Part shown: positions 1 to 8,569 of the stretch, one piece after another | Position numbering within the stretch: the stretch's first letter is position 1 | Layout: the number at the start of each line of letters is the position of its first letter | Source: Proteobacteria bacterium ST_bin11 | GTDB taxonomy: Bacteria; Pseudomonadota; Gammaproteobacteria; Methylococcales; Methylomonadaceae | Direction: 5' to 3' | Assembly: GCA_002083615.1 (NCBI GenBank) | Contig: MSXO01000024.1 | Location: forward strand, 25,379-67,828 | Length of the DNA stretch: 42,450 bases | Notes under the pieces: model-generated | The model's input: only the letters and a program-made list of their open reading frames with translations | What the model was told of the DNA's origin: nothing | The model's database searches: none | Translations under genes and position numbers: made by a program

Positions 1-211
1 CCCTTCCGAAAACCCTCGGCAAAAGCGAGAAGCGCAGGAAATAGGCGGAATTCCGGGTGGCCTTTTCTTTGGATACTTTCTTTTGGCCAAGCAAAAGAAA
101 GCATCTCGGCTGTCGGGCCGATACCCGACTTCAAAACCACCCGTCGCGGCAGCGACACAAATTTAAAACTCCTGCACCCTAGCCCTCTTACTGAGGGAGA
201 GGGAACAGTTC
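1..211. repeat. Hairpin-rich intergenic sequence downstream of hisD
   Basis: No gene is seen here. Positions 76-85 and 92-101 are perfect 10-bp inverted repeats around a 6-nt loop. A second short hairpin (CCCTC at 183-187 with GAGGG at 193-197) lies 15 bp beyond the hisD stop codon and may help end the his transcript on the minus strand. The wording of both segments resembles dispersed intergenic repeats common in proteobacterial genomes; that resemblance is from memory. Confidence 0.4.
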
Positions 212-1513
212 TTAAATTCTAAATTCAGCTGACCGCGCATGCGCGGTAAGACTCTCCCCTCGCGCCAGCACTGAAGCAATCTTGCCCAAATTCTGTGCAC
301 CAACCGCCGAGCAATTGATCAAGCTGCTGCGCTTTTGGAAATCGTAAACCCCTAAAGGCGACGAGTAACGGGCCGTGCTGGAGGTGGGTAGCACATGGTT
401 AGGACCAGCGCAGTAATCTCCCAGCGCTTCGGCGGTGAAGCGGCCCATGAAGATAGCCCCGGCGTTATGGATTTGTTCGCACAAGGCTTCCGGTTCCGCT
501 ACGGACAATTCCAAATGTTCCGGGGCGATGCGATTGGCGACTTGGGCAGCTTCAGATAGGTTGCCGACTTTAATAAATGCGCCCCGACCTGTCAGCGAGG
601 CCCGGATGATATCGGCGCGCTCCATATCCGGCAGCAATTTGTTGATGCTGGCTTCGACTTGTTGCAGAAAAACGGCGTCGTCGCTAATCAAAATGGCTTG
701 GGCGTTTTCGTCGTGTTCGGCTTGCGAGAACATATCCATCGCAATCCAGTCCGGGTTGGTCTGGCCGTCGCAGATGATTAAAATTTCGGACGGACCGGCG
801 ATCATATCGATACCGACTTGGCCGAACACCAGCTTTTTAGCGGTGGCGACGTAAATGTTGCCGGGACCGACGATTTTATCCACTGCCGGAATCGATTCGG
901 TGCCGTAAGCCAAAGCAGCAACCGCTTGCGCGCCGCCGATGGTAAATACTCTATCCACGCCGGCGACATGAGCTGCTGCCAATACTAATGCATTGGTTTC
1001 GCCGCGCGGAGTAGGAACGACCATGATCAGTTCGCCGACGCCGGCGACTTTGGCCGGAATCGCGTTCATCAATACCGATGAAGGATAGGCGGCCTTGCCA
1101 CCGGGCACGTATAGGCCGGCTTTATCCAGTGCCGTGACTTTTTGCCCCAACACCGTACCGTCTATCTCGGTGTATTGCCAGGATTGCAGTTTTTGATGCT
1201 CGGCGTAAGCGCGGACTCGGTCAGCGGCGGTTTGCAACGCGATGGCCTGGGTGCTGGGCAGGGTATCCCATGCGTGTTGCAAGGCAGCGCGATCCAGTTC
1301 CAGTTCGGTGGCGGTTTTAAAGGTGGTGCCGTCGAAGCGGTTGGTATACGCCAGCAAGGCTTTGTCTCCGCGCTTTTTGACGTCGGCAATGATGTCCAAT
1401 ACCCGCTTGTGTATCTCCAGGTCGTCGCTGGCGTCCCAAGCTAGACGGGCTTGCAGTTGTTTTTCAAAGTCGACTGCCGCGCTGTCTAGGCGCAGCATCT
1501 TGATCGCAGTCAT
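212..1513 (-). CDS. hisD: Histidinol dehydrogenase
   Basis: HisD catalyses the last two steps of histidine synthesis, the NAD-dependent oxidation of histidinol to histidine, in the cytoplasm with a zinc ion. The 433-aa length is normal for the family. The glycine-rich IVGPGNIYVATAKK stretch, the SQAEHDENAQ segment (zinc ligand and active-site region) and the C-terminal GDYCAGPNHVLPTS motif are all present. It starts at ATG 1513, 4 bp after the hisG stop codon, so it is the distal gene of a hisG-hisD operon. hisC, often next, is not in the 211 bp that follow. Family assignment is secure. Confidence 0.97.
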   Translation of the reverse strand: MTAIKMLRLDSAAVDFEKQLQARLAWDASDDLEIHKRVLDIIADVKKRGDKALLAYTNRFDGTTFKTATELELDRAALQHAWDTLPSTQAIALQTAADRVRAYAEHQKLQSWQYTEIDGTVLGQKVTALDKAGLYVPGGKAAYPSSVLMNAIPAKVAGVGELIMVVPTPRGETNALVLAAAHVAGVDRVFTIGGAQAVAALAYGTESIPAVDKIVGPGNIYVATAKKLVFGQVGIDMIAGPSEILIICDGQTNPDWIAMDMFSQAEHDENAQAILISDDAVFLQQVEASINKLLPDMERADIIRASLTGRGAFIKVGNLSEAAQVANRIAPEHLELSVAEPEALCEQIHNAGAIFMGRFTAEALGDYCAGPNHVLPTSSTARYSSPLGVYDFQKRSSLINCSAVGAQNLGKIASVLARGESLTAHARSAEFRI

Positions 1514-1517
1514 GGGC

Positions 1518-2144
1518 TTACCTTTGGGCTAAGGTGGTTTCGAACTGATCGATGAGTGCTTGAATGGCTTGATGCTTCATTTTCATCGCCGCTTTATTCA
1601 CCACCAGTCGAGAGGTGATGTTGGCGATTAGTTCCCGTGGCTCCAGGCCGTTGGCTTTTAAGGTGTTGCCGGTATCGACTAAATCGACGATGCAATCGGC
1701 CAAACCAACCAATGGCGCTAATTCCATCGAGCCGTATAGCTTGATGATTTCGGCTTGAATGCCTAAGTTGGCGTAATAACTCTGCGCGGTTTTTACGTAT
1801 TTGGTCGCGACCCGCAAACGGCCTTTCACTTCCGGGGCATTGACCGGGCCGGCAGTCATCAAGCGGCAACCGGCGATGCCTAAATCCAACGGCTCGTAAA
1901 GACTTTCCGCCCCGTGCTCCATCAAAACGTCCTTGCCGGCGATGCCCATATCCGCCGCACCGTATTCCACGAACGTCGGTACGTCGGTGGCGCGGATGAT
2001 TACTAGCTGCACATCGGGGCGGGTGGTTTGCAGAATCAGTTTACGGCTCTTGTCTGGATCGTCGATCGGCGTAATGCCGGCTTGTTCCAGAAACGGCAGG
2101 GCTTCTTCGTAAATACGGCCTTTGGATACGGCAATGGTCAGCAT
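1518..2144 (-). CDS. hisG: ATP phosphoribosyltransferase, short form
   Basis: HisG joins ATP and PRPP in the first, committed step of histidine synthesis. The 208-aa protein shows the PRPP-loop region DTGNTLKANGL and the family N-terminus (LTIAVSKGRI). It is the short type, lacking the C-terminal ACT-like regulatory domain of the roughly 300-aa enzyme. Short HisG proteins are known to work as hetero-octamers with HisZ, a HisS-like regulator; no hisZ is in this window. The gene sits 15 bp after murA and 4 bp before hisD, consistent with co-transcription. Confidence 0.97.
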   Translation of the reverse strand: MLTIAVSKGRIYEEALPFLEQAGITPIDDPDKSRKLILQTTRPDVQLVIIRATDVPTFVEYGAADMGIAGKDVLMEHGAESLYEPLDLGIAGCRLMTAGPVNAPEVKGRLRVATKYVKTAQSYYANLGIQAEIIKLYGSMELAPLVGLADCIVDLVDTGNTLKANGLEPRELIANITSRLVVNKAAMKMKHQAIQALIDQFETTLAQR

Positions 2145-2159
2145 GGCTTTGCGATGGGT

Positions 2160-3425
2160 TTAGTTAGGAACGCGGCGAATGGTAGCGCCCAATTGCGACA
2201 ATTTTTCTTCGATGTGATCGTAGCCACGGTCGATGTGATATATCCGGTCTACCAGGGTTTCGCCTTCCGCAACCAGGCCTGCCAGTACCAAGCTGGCGGA
2301 CGCCCGCAAGTCGGTGGCCATCACCGGCGCGGCTTTTAACTGAGTGCTGCCGGTGCAGATGGCGGTATTAGATTCCAGCTTGATTTGCGCGCCCATGCGT
2401 TGCAGTTCTTGCACGTGCATGAAGCGATTTTCGAATACGGTTTCGGTGATCAAACCCACGCCTTCGGCGACGGAATTTAAGGCGGTGAATTGCGCCTGCA
2501 TGTCGGTGGGAAAAGCCGGATAGGGGGCAGTGCGCACGGTAACCGCTTTCGGGCGTTTGCCATGCATGTTGAGCTCGATCCAGTTTTCGCCGCAGGTGAT
2601 GTCAGCGCCGGCTTCTTTTAACTTAATTAATACCGCGTCCAAGGTACTGGGATCGGTGTTTTTCAGTTTGACGTGGCCGCGACTAATGGCGCCCGCGACC
2701 AGATAGGTGCCGGTTTCGATGCGATCGGGCAGAATGTCATAATGCAAGCCTGCCACGCCCAGTCTTTCCACGCCTTCCACAGTCAGAATATCGGTGCCGA
2801 CACCGGTAATTTTGGCGCCCATTTTGTTCAGAAAATGTGCCAGATCGGTGACTTCCGGTTCTTTCGCGGCGTTCTCAATAATGGTGATGCCTTCGGCCAG
2901 CGTAGCGGCCATCAGAATATTTTCGGTACCGGTCACGGTAACTTTATCCAGTACCAGATGGCAACCTTGCAAACGTTTGACTCGTGCGTGGATGTAGCCC
3001 GCTTCAACTTCAATATCCGCGCCCATTTTGATTAGCGAGTCAATGTGAATATCCACCGGACGGGTGCCGATGGCGCAACCGCCAGGCAGCGAAACATGGG
3101 CTTCGCCGAAGCGGGCCAATAATGGTCCTAGCACCAGAATCGAAGCACGCATGGTCTTTACCAGTTCGTAGGGGGCTTCATATTTTTCGATGGTGTTGGA
3201 ATCGACTTCGATGTTCATTTTTTCATCGACGGTCAGACGTACGCCCATTTGTCCTAACAATTCCATGGTCGTGGTGATGTCATGCAAATGCGGAATGTTG
3301 CCGACGCTGACCGGGACATCAGACAACAGGGTGGCTGCCAGAATAGGCAGTGCGGCATTTTTGGCGCCGGAGATTCTCAGTTCGCCGTGCAGGGGTTGGC
3401 CGCCGGTAATTAGTAATTTATCCAT
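2160..3425 (-). CDS. murA: UDP-N-acetylglucosamine 1-carboxyvinyltransferase
   Basis: MurA transfers enolpyruvate from PEP to UDP-GlcNAc, the first committed step of peptidoglycan synthesis, in the cytoplasm. The 421-aa length is standard. The N-terminal SGAKNAALPI motif carries the conserved Lys-Asn pair, and the loop LPGGCAIGTRPVD holds the active-site Cys targeted by fosfomycin in this family. It lies between mlaB (33 bp upstream) and hisG, the familiar gammaproteobacterial order, but without the small ibaG/bolA-like gene that often precedes murA. Confidence 0.98.
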   Translation of the reverse strand: MDKLLITGGQPLHGELRISGAKNAALPILAATLLSDVPVSVGNIPHLHDITTTMELLGQMGVRLTVDEKMNIEVDSNTIEKYEAPYELVKTMRASILVLGPLLARFGEAHVSLPGGCAIGTRPVDIHIDSLIKMGADIEVEAGYIHARVKRLQGCHLVLDKVTVTGTENILMAATLAEGITIIENAAKEPEVTDLAHFLNKMGAKITGVGTDILTVEGVERLGVAGLHYDILPDRIETGTYLVAGAISRGHVKLKNTDPSTLDAVLIKLKEAGADITCGENWIELNMHGKRPKAVTVRTAPYPAFPTDMQAQFTALNSVAEGVGLITETVFENRFMHVQELQRMGAQIKLESNTAICTGSTQLKAAPVMATDLRASASLVLAGLVAEGETLVDRIYHIDRGYDHIEEKLSQLGATIRRVPN

Positions 3426-3458
3426 GGATTTTTATTGAGTTTTAAATTGGAACGCAGC

Positions 3459-3770
3459 TTAATGCGTGTGGATTGCAAAATACTCGGTTTCATCTAAGCC
3501 GCTGAGTTTGGCCAAAGCGAGTAATTGCGACGGTATGTTCTTGAAGGACAGTTTGACCCTGCCCATCCGGCTGAGTCTGATCCATTCGATCATCAAGGCT
3601 AAACCGGCGCTATCGGTGGTCTTTACTTTGGCCAGGTCGATGCACATGGTATCCATGCCTTTCAAAAACTTGAAGGATTGTAGGGTCTGCTGGTCGATAC
3701 TGGCGAACGTCAAATTGCCTTCCAAAGTAAAGTGGCCGGGCGATTGTTCGGTTAATGTCAACTTGGACAT
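3459..3770 (-). CDS. mlaB: MlaB-like STAS-domain protein
   Basis: A 103-aa protein that is essentially one STAS domain. The segment IDLAKVKTTDSAGLALMIEW contains the conserved D-S-A-G loop typical of anti-sigma-antagonist-like folds. In the Mla system, MlaB is a cytoplasmic subunit that stabilises and activates the MlaFE ABC complex for phospholipid transport. Its ATG overlaps the mlaD stop codon by one base (TAATG), so translation is probably coupled. Identification rests on the fold motif plus position after mlaD. mlaC, which usually separates mlaD and mlaB, is absent. Confidence 0.88.
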   Translation of the reverse strand: MSKLTLTEQSPGHFTLEGNLTFASIDQQTLQSFKFLKGMDTMCIDLAKVKTTDSAGLALMIEWIRLSRMGRVKLSFKNIPSQLLALAKLSGLDETEYFAIHTH

Positions 3771-4234
3771 TATTTGCCTTCCGCTTTGTTCAGTATGAAT
3801 TTGCCGATCATTTCTTCCAGTACGATGGCTGAGCTGGTGATGTCGATGGTGCTTTTATCCTTCAAAAATTCATCCGACGAACCGGGGTCCAGGCTAATGT
3901 ATTGTTCGCCCAGCAGGCCGGCGGTATAAATGCTGACGCCTGAGTCGCTGGGTAGGTTGTTGTATTGCGATTCGATACGCATTTCCACGACCGATTCATG
4001 GCTTGCCTTGTCCAGTCGGATTGCCGAGACGCGGCCGATGCGCACGCCAGCTAGGGATACCGGAGATTTGACTTTCAGGCCGCCGCTGTTTTGAAAATGG
4101 GCGATGACGGTGTAGCTGTCGTCGCCCGTGTAGCTGCCGAGATTGCTGACTTGCAGCGCCATATAAAACAAGGCGGCAATGCCGCAGGCCACAAAAAACC
4201 CGACCAGGGTGTCTTGAGTCTTGGAATGCTGCAT
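3770..4234 (-). CDS. mlaD: MlaD, MCE-domain phospholipid transport subunit
   Basis: MlaD is an inner-membrane-anchored periplasmic protein whose MCE domain forms a hexameric ring passing phospholipids between the MlaFE transporter and the periplasm. The N-terminal membrane anchor (about residues 8-28) precedes an MCE domain with the characteristic FQNSGGLKVKSPVSLAGVRIGRV sequence in two parts and the LLGEQYISLDPG segment. I chose ATG 4234 (154 aa) because a GGAG ribosome site lies 9 nt upstream; a TTG at 4249 would add five residues and overlap mlaE. It is the third gene of the mlaFEDB operon. Confidence 0.93.
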   Translation of the reverse strand: MQHSKTQDTLVGFFVACGIAALFYMALQVSNLGSYTGDDSYTVIAHFQNSGGLKVKSPVSLAGVRIGRVSAIRLDKASHESVVEMRIESQYNNLPSDSGVSIYTAGLLGEQYISLDPGSSDEFLKDKSTIDITSSAIVLEEMIGKFILNKAEGK

Positions 4235-4235
4235 G

Positions 4236-5018
4236 TTAAATGTCTCCAAACATGAGTGCGGTTAAAATGAAATCGAGTGCCAGAACCGAGAAGGCAGAGT
4301 TAACGACGGTGCGGGTTGTGGCCCGGCTTACCCCTTCGGAAGTTGGAATGGCGTCGTAGCCTTCGAATAAGGCAATCCAGGACACCACAAAGCCGAAAAC
4401 CACGCTTTTGAGGATGCCGTTCATGATGTCTTCTTGAAAATCGATACTGGCTTGCATCTGCGCCCAGAAGGCGCCGTCATCGACGCCGAGCATGCCCACG
4501 CCGACCAGATGGCCGCCCATGATGCCGATGGCGCTGAACAAGGCGGCTAACAAAGGCATGGACAAAAATCCGGCCAGAAAACGCGGCGAAATAATGCGCT
4601 TGATGGGGTCTACCGCCATCATTTCCATGCCTGACAGTTGTTCGGTGGCCTTCATTAAGCCGATTTCGGCGGTCAATGCAGAGCCCGCCCGACCAGCAAA
4701 CAATAAAGCCGATACCACTGGCCCCAGTTCCCGCACCAAAGAGGCGGCAACCATCACGCCCAAGGACTCTTCGGCACCGAAGTCTGACAGAATGTTAAAG
4801 CCTTGCAAACCGAGCACCATGCCGACGAAAAGACCGGAAATGGTAATAATCAAAAAAGATAATACGCCGACGGAATAGATCTGCTTGATTAGCAGGCTGG
4901 GACGGGGGATGACGTCATTGATACCGGTGAAGATGTGGCTCAGAAAAACCGAGGCGCGGCCAAGCTTGGCAAAGCTGCTGCGCGTGGTTTTTCCCAGATT
5001 TTGCAGAAATTCAAGCAT
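4236..5018 (-). CDS. mlaE: MlaE, phospholipid ABC transporter permease
   Basis: The 260-aa integral membrane permease of the Mla lipid transporter. Several hydrophobic segments and the strongly conserved AGRAGSALTAEIGLMKATEQ region (about residues 107-126) identify the MlaE/YrbE family. It pairs with the MlaF ATPase inside and MlaD outside to maintain outer-membrane lipid asymmetry. Its stop codon lies just upstream of the mlaD ATG, and it follows mlaF by 17 bp, so the genes are co-transcribed. Confidence 0.95.
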   Translation of the reverse strand: MLEFLQNLGKTTRSSFAKLGRASVFLSHIFTGINDVIPRPSLLIKQIYSVGVLSFLIITISGLFVGMVLGLQGFNILSDFGAEESLGVMVAASLVRELGPVVSALLFAGRAGSALTAEIGLMKATEQLSGMEMMAVDPIKRIISPRFLAGFLSMPLLAALFSAIGIMGGHLVGVGMLGVDDGAFWAQMQASIDFQEDIMNGILKSVVFGFVVSWIALFEGYDAIPTSEGVSRATTRTVVNSAFSVLALDFILTALMFGDI

Positions 5019-5035
5019 TGTCGGTTATAAAATTG

Positions 5036-5854
5036 TTATTTGCTGGCCAGCAGATCGTCCAGGTAATCGGGCGCCGGATAGTGGAAGTGTACAGGGCCGT
5101 CGGCATCGCCGTGCATAAACTGTTGCACCCATGCCGAATCCGATTGCTGTAAGGCTTGCGGCGTGCCTTGGCCGATGATTTTGCCGCCCGAGAGCACATA
5201 AATGTAATCGGCGATGGCGGCGGTTTCCTGCACATCGTGCGAGACGATGATGCTGGTCAGACCCAAAGTGGTATTCAGCGATTTGATCAAATGAACTAGC
5301 GCACCTTTGGAAATCGGGTCCTGGCCGGTAAATGGCTCGTCGTACATGATCATCAGCGGGTCGAGAGCAATCGCCCGAGCCAAAGCCACCCGTCGGGCCA
5401 TGCCGCCGGACAGCTCGTTGGGCATCAAATGCCGCGCGCCGCGCAGGCCGACCGCGTGTAATTTCATTAGTACCAGGGTACGGATCATTGATTCCGGCAA
5501 GTGGGTATGTTCGCGCATCGGAAACGCCACGTTATCGTACACACTCATGTCGGTCAGCAGCGCGCCGCTTTGGAACAGCATGCCCATGCGTTTACGCAAT
5601 TCGTAAAGTTCGCGGGTTTTTAGGCGATGAACGTTTTGCCCGTCTACATGAATTTGGCCGCGATCGGGAGTGAGCTGACCGCCGATCAATTTTAGAAGAG
5701 TGGTCTTGCCGGTGCCGCTGGGGCCCATGATGGCCGTGACTTTGCCGCGCTGAATCTCCAGGCTGACGGCGTCGAAAATTTTTCTGGGGCCTCGGGAAAA
5801 GCTCAAGTTACTAATCGAAACGATATTGTCTTCAGGACTTGCGCTATTGGCCAT
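5036..5854 (-). CDS. mlaF: MlaF, phospholipid ABC transporter ATP-binding protein
   Basis: The ATPase that drives MlaE. In the 272-aa sequence the Walker A motif is GPSGTGKTT (about residue 44), the ABC signature is LSGGMARRV (about 148), the Walker B segment is LMIMYDEP and the switch His is in IIVSHDV. It is the first gene of the minus-strand mla operon and is divergent from kdsD; the interval of fewer than 150 bp between them must hold both promoters. Confidence 0.96.
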   Translation of the reverse strand: MANSASPEDNIVSISNLSFSRGPRKIFDAVSLEIQRGKVTAIMGPSGTGKTTLLKLIGGQLTPDRGQIHVDGQNVHRLKTRELYELRKRMGMLFQSGALLTDMSVYDNVAFPMREHTHLPESMIRTLVLMKLHAVGLRGARHLMPNELSGGMARRVALARAIALDPLMIMYDEPFTGQDPISKGALVHLIKSLNTTLGLTSIIVSHDVQETAAIADYIYVLSGGKIIGQGTPQALQQSDSAWVQQFMHGDADGPVHFHYPAPDYLDDLLASK

Positions 5855-5998
5855 CTACCGGAATCACAGGAGTTTTTGGATTGGGAACAGGCTATTTTCT
5901 ATGACTCGTCGAGAATAAGTCAATGACTTGGGATGAAAAGTCGGTTAATAACATGCAATAATGGTTCCTTTTTGTTTCGGTGCGTGGAGTTAATTTGC

Positions 5999-6973
5999 GT
6001 GGGTTGTGATCAAGACATACAAGCGTTGGCGTTGGCGGTGATTCAGACCGAAATGCAGGCGGTTGCCGGCTTGGCTGCACGTATCGATGCACAATTTGTG
6101 AATGCCTGCCGCTTGTTGTTGGCTTGTAAAGGCCGGGTGGTGGTGACGGGCATGGGTAAATCCGGCCATATTGCCGGTAAAATTGCCGCAACGCTTGCCA
6201 GCACGGGCACGCCAGCCTTCTTCGTGCATCCGGGGGAAGCTAGTCACGGTGATCTGGGGATGATTACCCGGCAAGATGTGGTGCTGGCTTTGTCTAATTC
6301 CGGTGAGACCGAAGAAATCCTGACGATTTTGCCTATCATTAAGCGACTCGGCGTGCCGTTGATTGCGCTCACCGGTAATCCGGAATCGGCTTTGGCTAGA
6401 TTTTCTAATGCACATATCAACGTCGCCGTCGAACAAGAGGCGTGTCCTCTAGGCCTGGCTCCCACCGCCAGCACCACGGCAGCATTGGTGATGGGCGATG
6501 CATTGGCGGTCTCGCTATTAGAAACCAAGGGATTTACCCGCGATGATTTTGCGCTGTCGCATCCTGGGGGGAGCTTAGGTAGGCGCTTGTTGCTGCAGGT
6601 CAACGACATCATGCATCGTGATAGCGAAGTGCCGGTGGTTACAGATTCGGTTTTGGTGAGCAATGCGTTGTTGGAAATGACCGGCAAGAAGTTGGGCATG
6701 ACCGCAGTGGTCGATGGCGAAGGGCGGGTTGCCGGCATCTTTACCGATGGGGACCTACGGCGGATGTTGGAAAAAAATCTGGATGTTCACGTAACCCGCA
6801 TCGCCGAAGTAATGACGGCGCCTTGTAAAGTGATTGACGTGAATATGTTGGCCGCGGAAGCAATGCAAATCATGGAAAGCAAAAAAATTAACGCCCTGCT
6901 GGTCGTTGACTGTCAAAACAAATTGTTGGGTGCCATCAATACCCACGATTTGCTGCGGGCCGGCATAGTCTGA
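5999..6973 (+). CDS. kdsD: Arabinose-5-phosphate isomerase
   Basis: KdsD converts ribulose 5-phosphate to arabinose 5-phosphate, the first step toward Kdo for LPS. It has an N-terminal SIS domain (VVTGMGKSGHIAGKIAATLASTGTP is its phosphosugar-binding start, followed by SNSGETEE) and two C-terminal CBS domains (MTGKKLGMTAVV and ESKKINALLVV). I prefer the GTG at 5999 (324 aa), which has a GGAG about 10 nt upstream and gives the usual family length. The frame is open from an ATG at 5933, which would add an unusual 22-residue, Cys-rich extension; GTG 5984 is another option. kdsC follows by 12 bp. Confidence 0.93.
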   Translation: MGCDQDIQALALAVIQTEMQAVAGLAARIDAQFVNACRLLLACKGRVVVTGMGKSGHIAGKIAATLASTGTPAFFVHPGEASHGDLGMITRQDVVLALSNSGETEEILTILPIIKRLGVPLIALTGNPESALARFSNAHINVAVEQEACPLGLAPTASTTAALVMGDALAVSLLETKGFTRDDFALSHPGGSLGRRLLLQVNDIMHRDSEVPVVTDSVLVSNALLEMTGKKLGMTAVVDGEGRVAGIFTDGDLRRMLEKNLDVHVTRIAEVMTAPCKVIDVNMLAAEAMQIMESKKINALLVVDCQNKLLGAINTHDLLRAGIV

Positions 6974-6985
6974 GAGTGACGAGAG

Positions 6986-7519
6986 ATGTTCGATTTAGAT
7001 CCCCAGTTGCTGAGCATTGTTAAGCAACTAAAGCTGCTGATTTTGGATGTGGACGGCGTACTGACCGACGGGCGCTTGTTCTTCGACGACAATGGCAAAG
7101 AATACAAATGTTTTCATGCCCGCGACGGTCATGGGATTAAATTGCTGCGACAGACCGGTGTGGAAGTGGCGGTTATTTCCGGTCGCAATTCCAATTCGGT
7201 GAGGCTGCGCATGCAAGCTTTGGGTGTCGAGCTGGTCTATCAGGGGCATGAGAATAAGCGAGCTGCTTTTGCGGAGATCTTGCTGCGCCTGGCGTTGTCG
7301 CCTGAGCAAGCGGCGTATATGGGGGACGATATCCTGGATTTGCCGATTATGCGGCAAGTGGGCTTTGCGGTTGCGGTGCAAGACGCCAATTTCGTGCTTA
7401 AAAATCATGCGCATTGGCAAACGCAGACGGCCGGCGGTATGGGGGCGGTGCGGGAAGTATGCGATTTGATCATGCAAGTCCAAGGTAGCTTTGATGGCGT
7501 TTTGCAAACCTATTTATGA
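6986..7519 (+). CDS. kdsC: 3-deoxy-manno-octulosonate-8-phosphate phosphatase
   Basis: KdsC removes the phosphate from Kdo 8-phosphate. It is a small cap-less HAD phosphatase that works as a tetramer in the cytoplasm. The 177-aa protein has HAD motif I (LILDVDGVLTDG, nucleophile Asp), motif II (ISGRNS) and motif IV (YMGDDILDLPIM). It overlaps lptC by 4 bp (ATGA), so LPS precursor synthesis and export genes are translationally linked. Confidence 0.96.
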   Translation: MFDLDPQLLSIVKQLKLLILDVDGVLTDGRLFFDDNGKEYKCFHARDGHGIKLLRQTGVEVAVISGRNSNSVRLRMQALGVELVYQGHENKRAAFAEILLRLALSPEQAAYMGDDILDLPIMRQVGFAVAVQDANFVLKNHAHWQTQTAGGMGAVREVCDLIMQVQGSFDGVLQTYL

Positions 7520-8082
7520 CCGTGCTGAAAAATTTACAGATTTTTGTTTATGTCGGCTTGGCCGCATTGTTGTCATGGTGGCTGGTGCAGCTGAACGAAC
7601 AGCGTGACGCCGAAATAAAAATTGCTGAAAATAGCCCGGATTTTTTTAGCCAGGGTTATTTCAAAAAAGAAATGAATATTGATGGCTTACCAAAAAGCGA
7701 ACTGACGGCAACAAAAATGCAGCATTTTAAAACCGATGGCAGCACGCATCTGGAACAGCCGGTGATGACTTTGTATAACCCCGACCAGATGCCTTGGTTG
7801 ATCAAGGCCGACAGCGGCGTGATGGCTGCCGACGGCGATAATTTACAACTCAACGGTAGCGCTTACATCAATCGGGAGGCCTCGAAAACCAATTCGGCGC
7901 TGACTATTAACACCTCGGATTTGCGGGTGAAACTCGCCAGCCATTATGCGGAGACTCAGGCATGGGCGGAGATCATCAGTCCGCCCAACAGAACGGCGGG
8001 AGTAGGAATGGAAGCGACTTTTGTAAGTCCGATTCACCTGAAATTGTTGTCCAAAGTGAAAGGTCGCCATGAAATTAAGTAA
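7516..8082 (+). CDS. lptC: LptC, LPS export periplasmic protein
   Basis: LptC is a bitopic inner-membrane protein that passes LPS from LptBFG to LptA. The 188-aa sequence has an N-terminal membrane segment (about residues 6-24) followed by a periplasmic beta-jellyroll-type region with the typical pattern of aromatic and polar alternation (ISKxx-like SGVMAADGDNLQLNGSAYI). Sequence conservation in this family is low, and position between kdsC and lptA supports the call. It overlaps kdsC by 4 bp and lptA by 14 bp. Confidence 0.92.
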   Translation: MTVLKNLQIFVYVGLAALLSWWLVQLNEQRDAEIKIAENSPDFFSQGYFKKEMNIDGLPKSELTATKMQHFKTDGSTHLEQPVMTLYNPDQMPWLIKADSGVMAADGDNLQLNGSAYINREASKTNSALTINTSDLRVKLASHYAETQAWAEIISPPNRTAGVGMEATFVSPIHLKLLSKVKGRHEIK

Positions 8083-8569
8083 AATGGTCGGTATAGGCCT
8101 GTTATTCTCGGCACGGATGGCGTTTGGCTTGGAGTCTGATTCCGAGCAGCCCATCTATATCGACTCCGACAACGCGGTTTACGATGAAAAGGCGCAGATC
8201 AGCACCTATACCGGCAATGTGGTGGCAACGCAGGGTACAATCAGAATCGATGGCGACAAGTTGGTGGTTTATCTAAAGGACGGTGCGATTATCAAGTTGA
8301 TTGCTACGGGTAAGCCATCCCGGTTCAAGCAGTTGCCGGCGGTTGGTAAGGAAGAAATGCACGGGGAAGGTTTGACCAACGAATTTTACCCGGAGCAGAA
8401 TTTGCTGAAGTTTATGAAAAATGCGTCGGTTTGGCAGGGTGATGCCAAACAATCCAGCGACTATATCGAGTACGATACCAAGAATTCCTTGCTCAAGGCT
8501 GGCGAGGCGCAGTCCGACGGCAAGCGCGTGCATTCAGTGATTAAACCCAAGCCTAAGCAGGCTCAATAA
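8069..8569 (+). CDS. lptA: LptA, periplasmic LPS bridge protein
   Basis: LptA forms the periplasmic filament that carries LPS to the outer membrane. The 166-aa protein has a signal peptide (residues 1 to about 20, cleavage probably after MAFG) and an OstA-type domain beginning PIYIDSDNAVYDEKAQISTYTGNVVATQG. The stop codon overlaps the lptB start (TAATG), consistent with tight operon structure. Confidence 0.95.
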   Translation: MKLSKMVGIGLLFSARMAFGLESDSEQPIYIDSDNAVYDEKAQISTYTGNVVATQGTIRIDGDKLVVYLKDGAIIKLIATGKPSRFKQLPAVGKEEMHGEGLTNEFYPEQNLLKFMKNASVWQGDAKQSSDYIEYDTKNSLLKAGEAQSDGKRVHSVIKPKPKQAQ

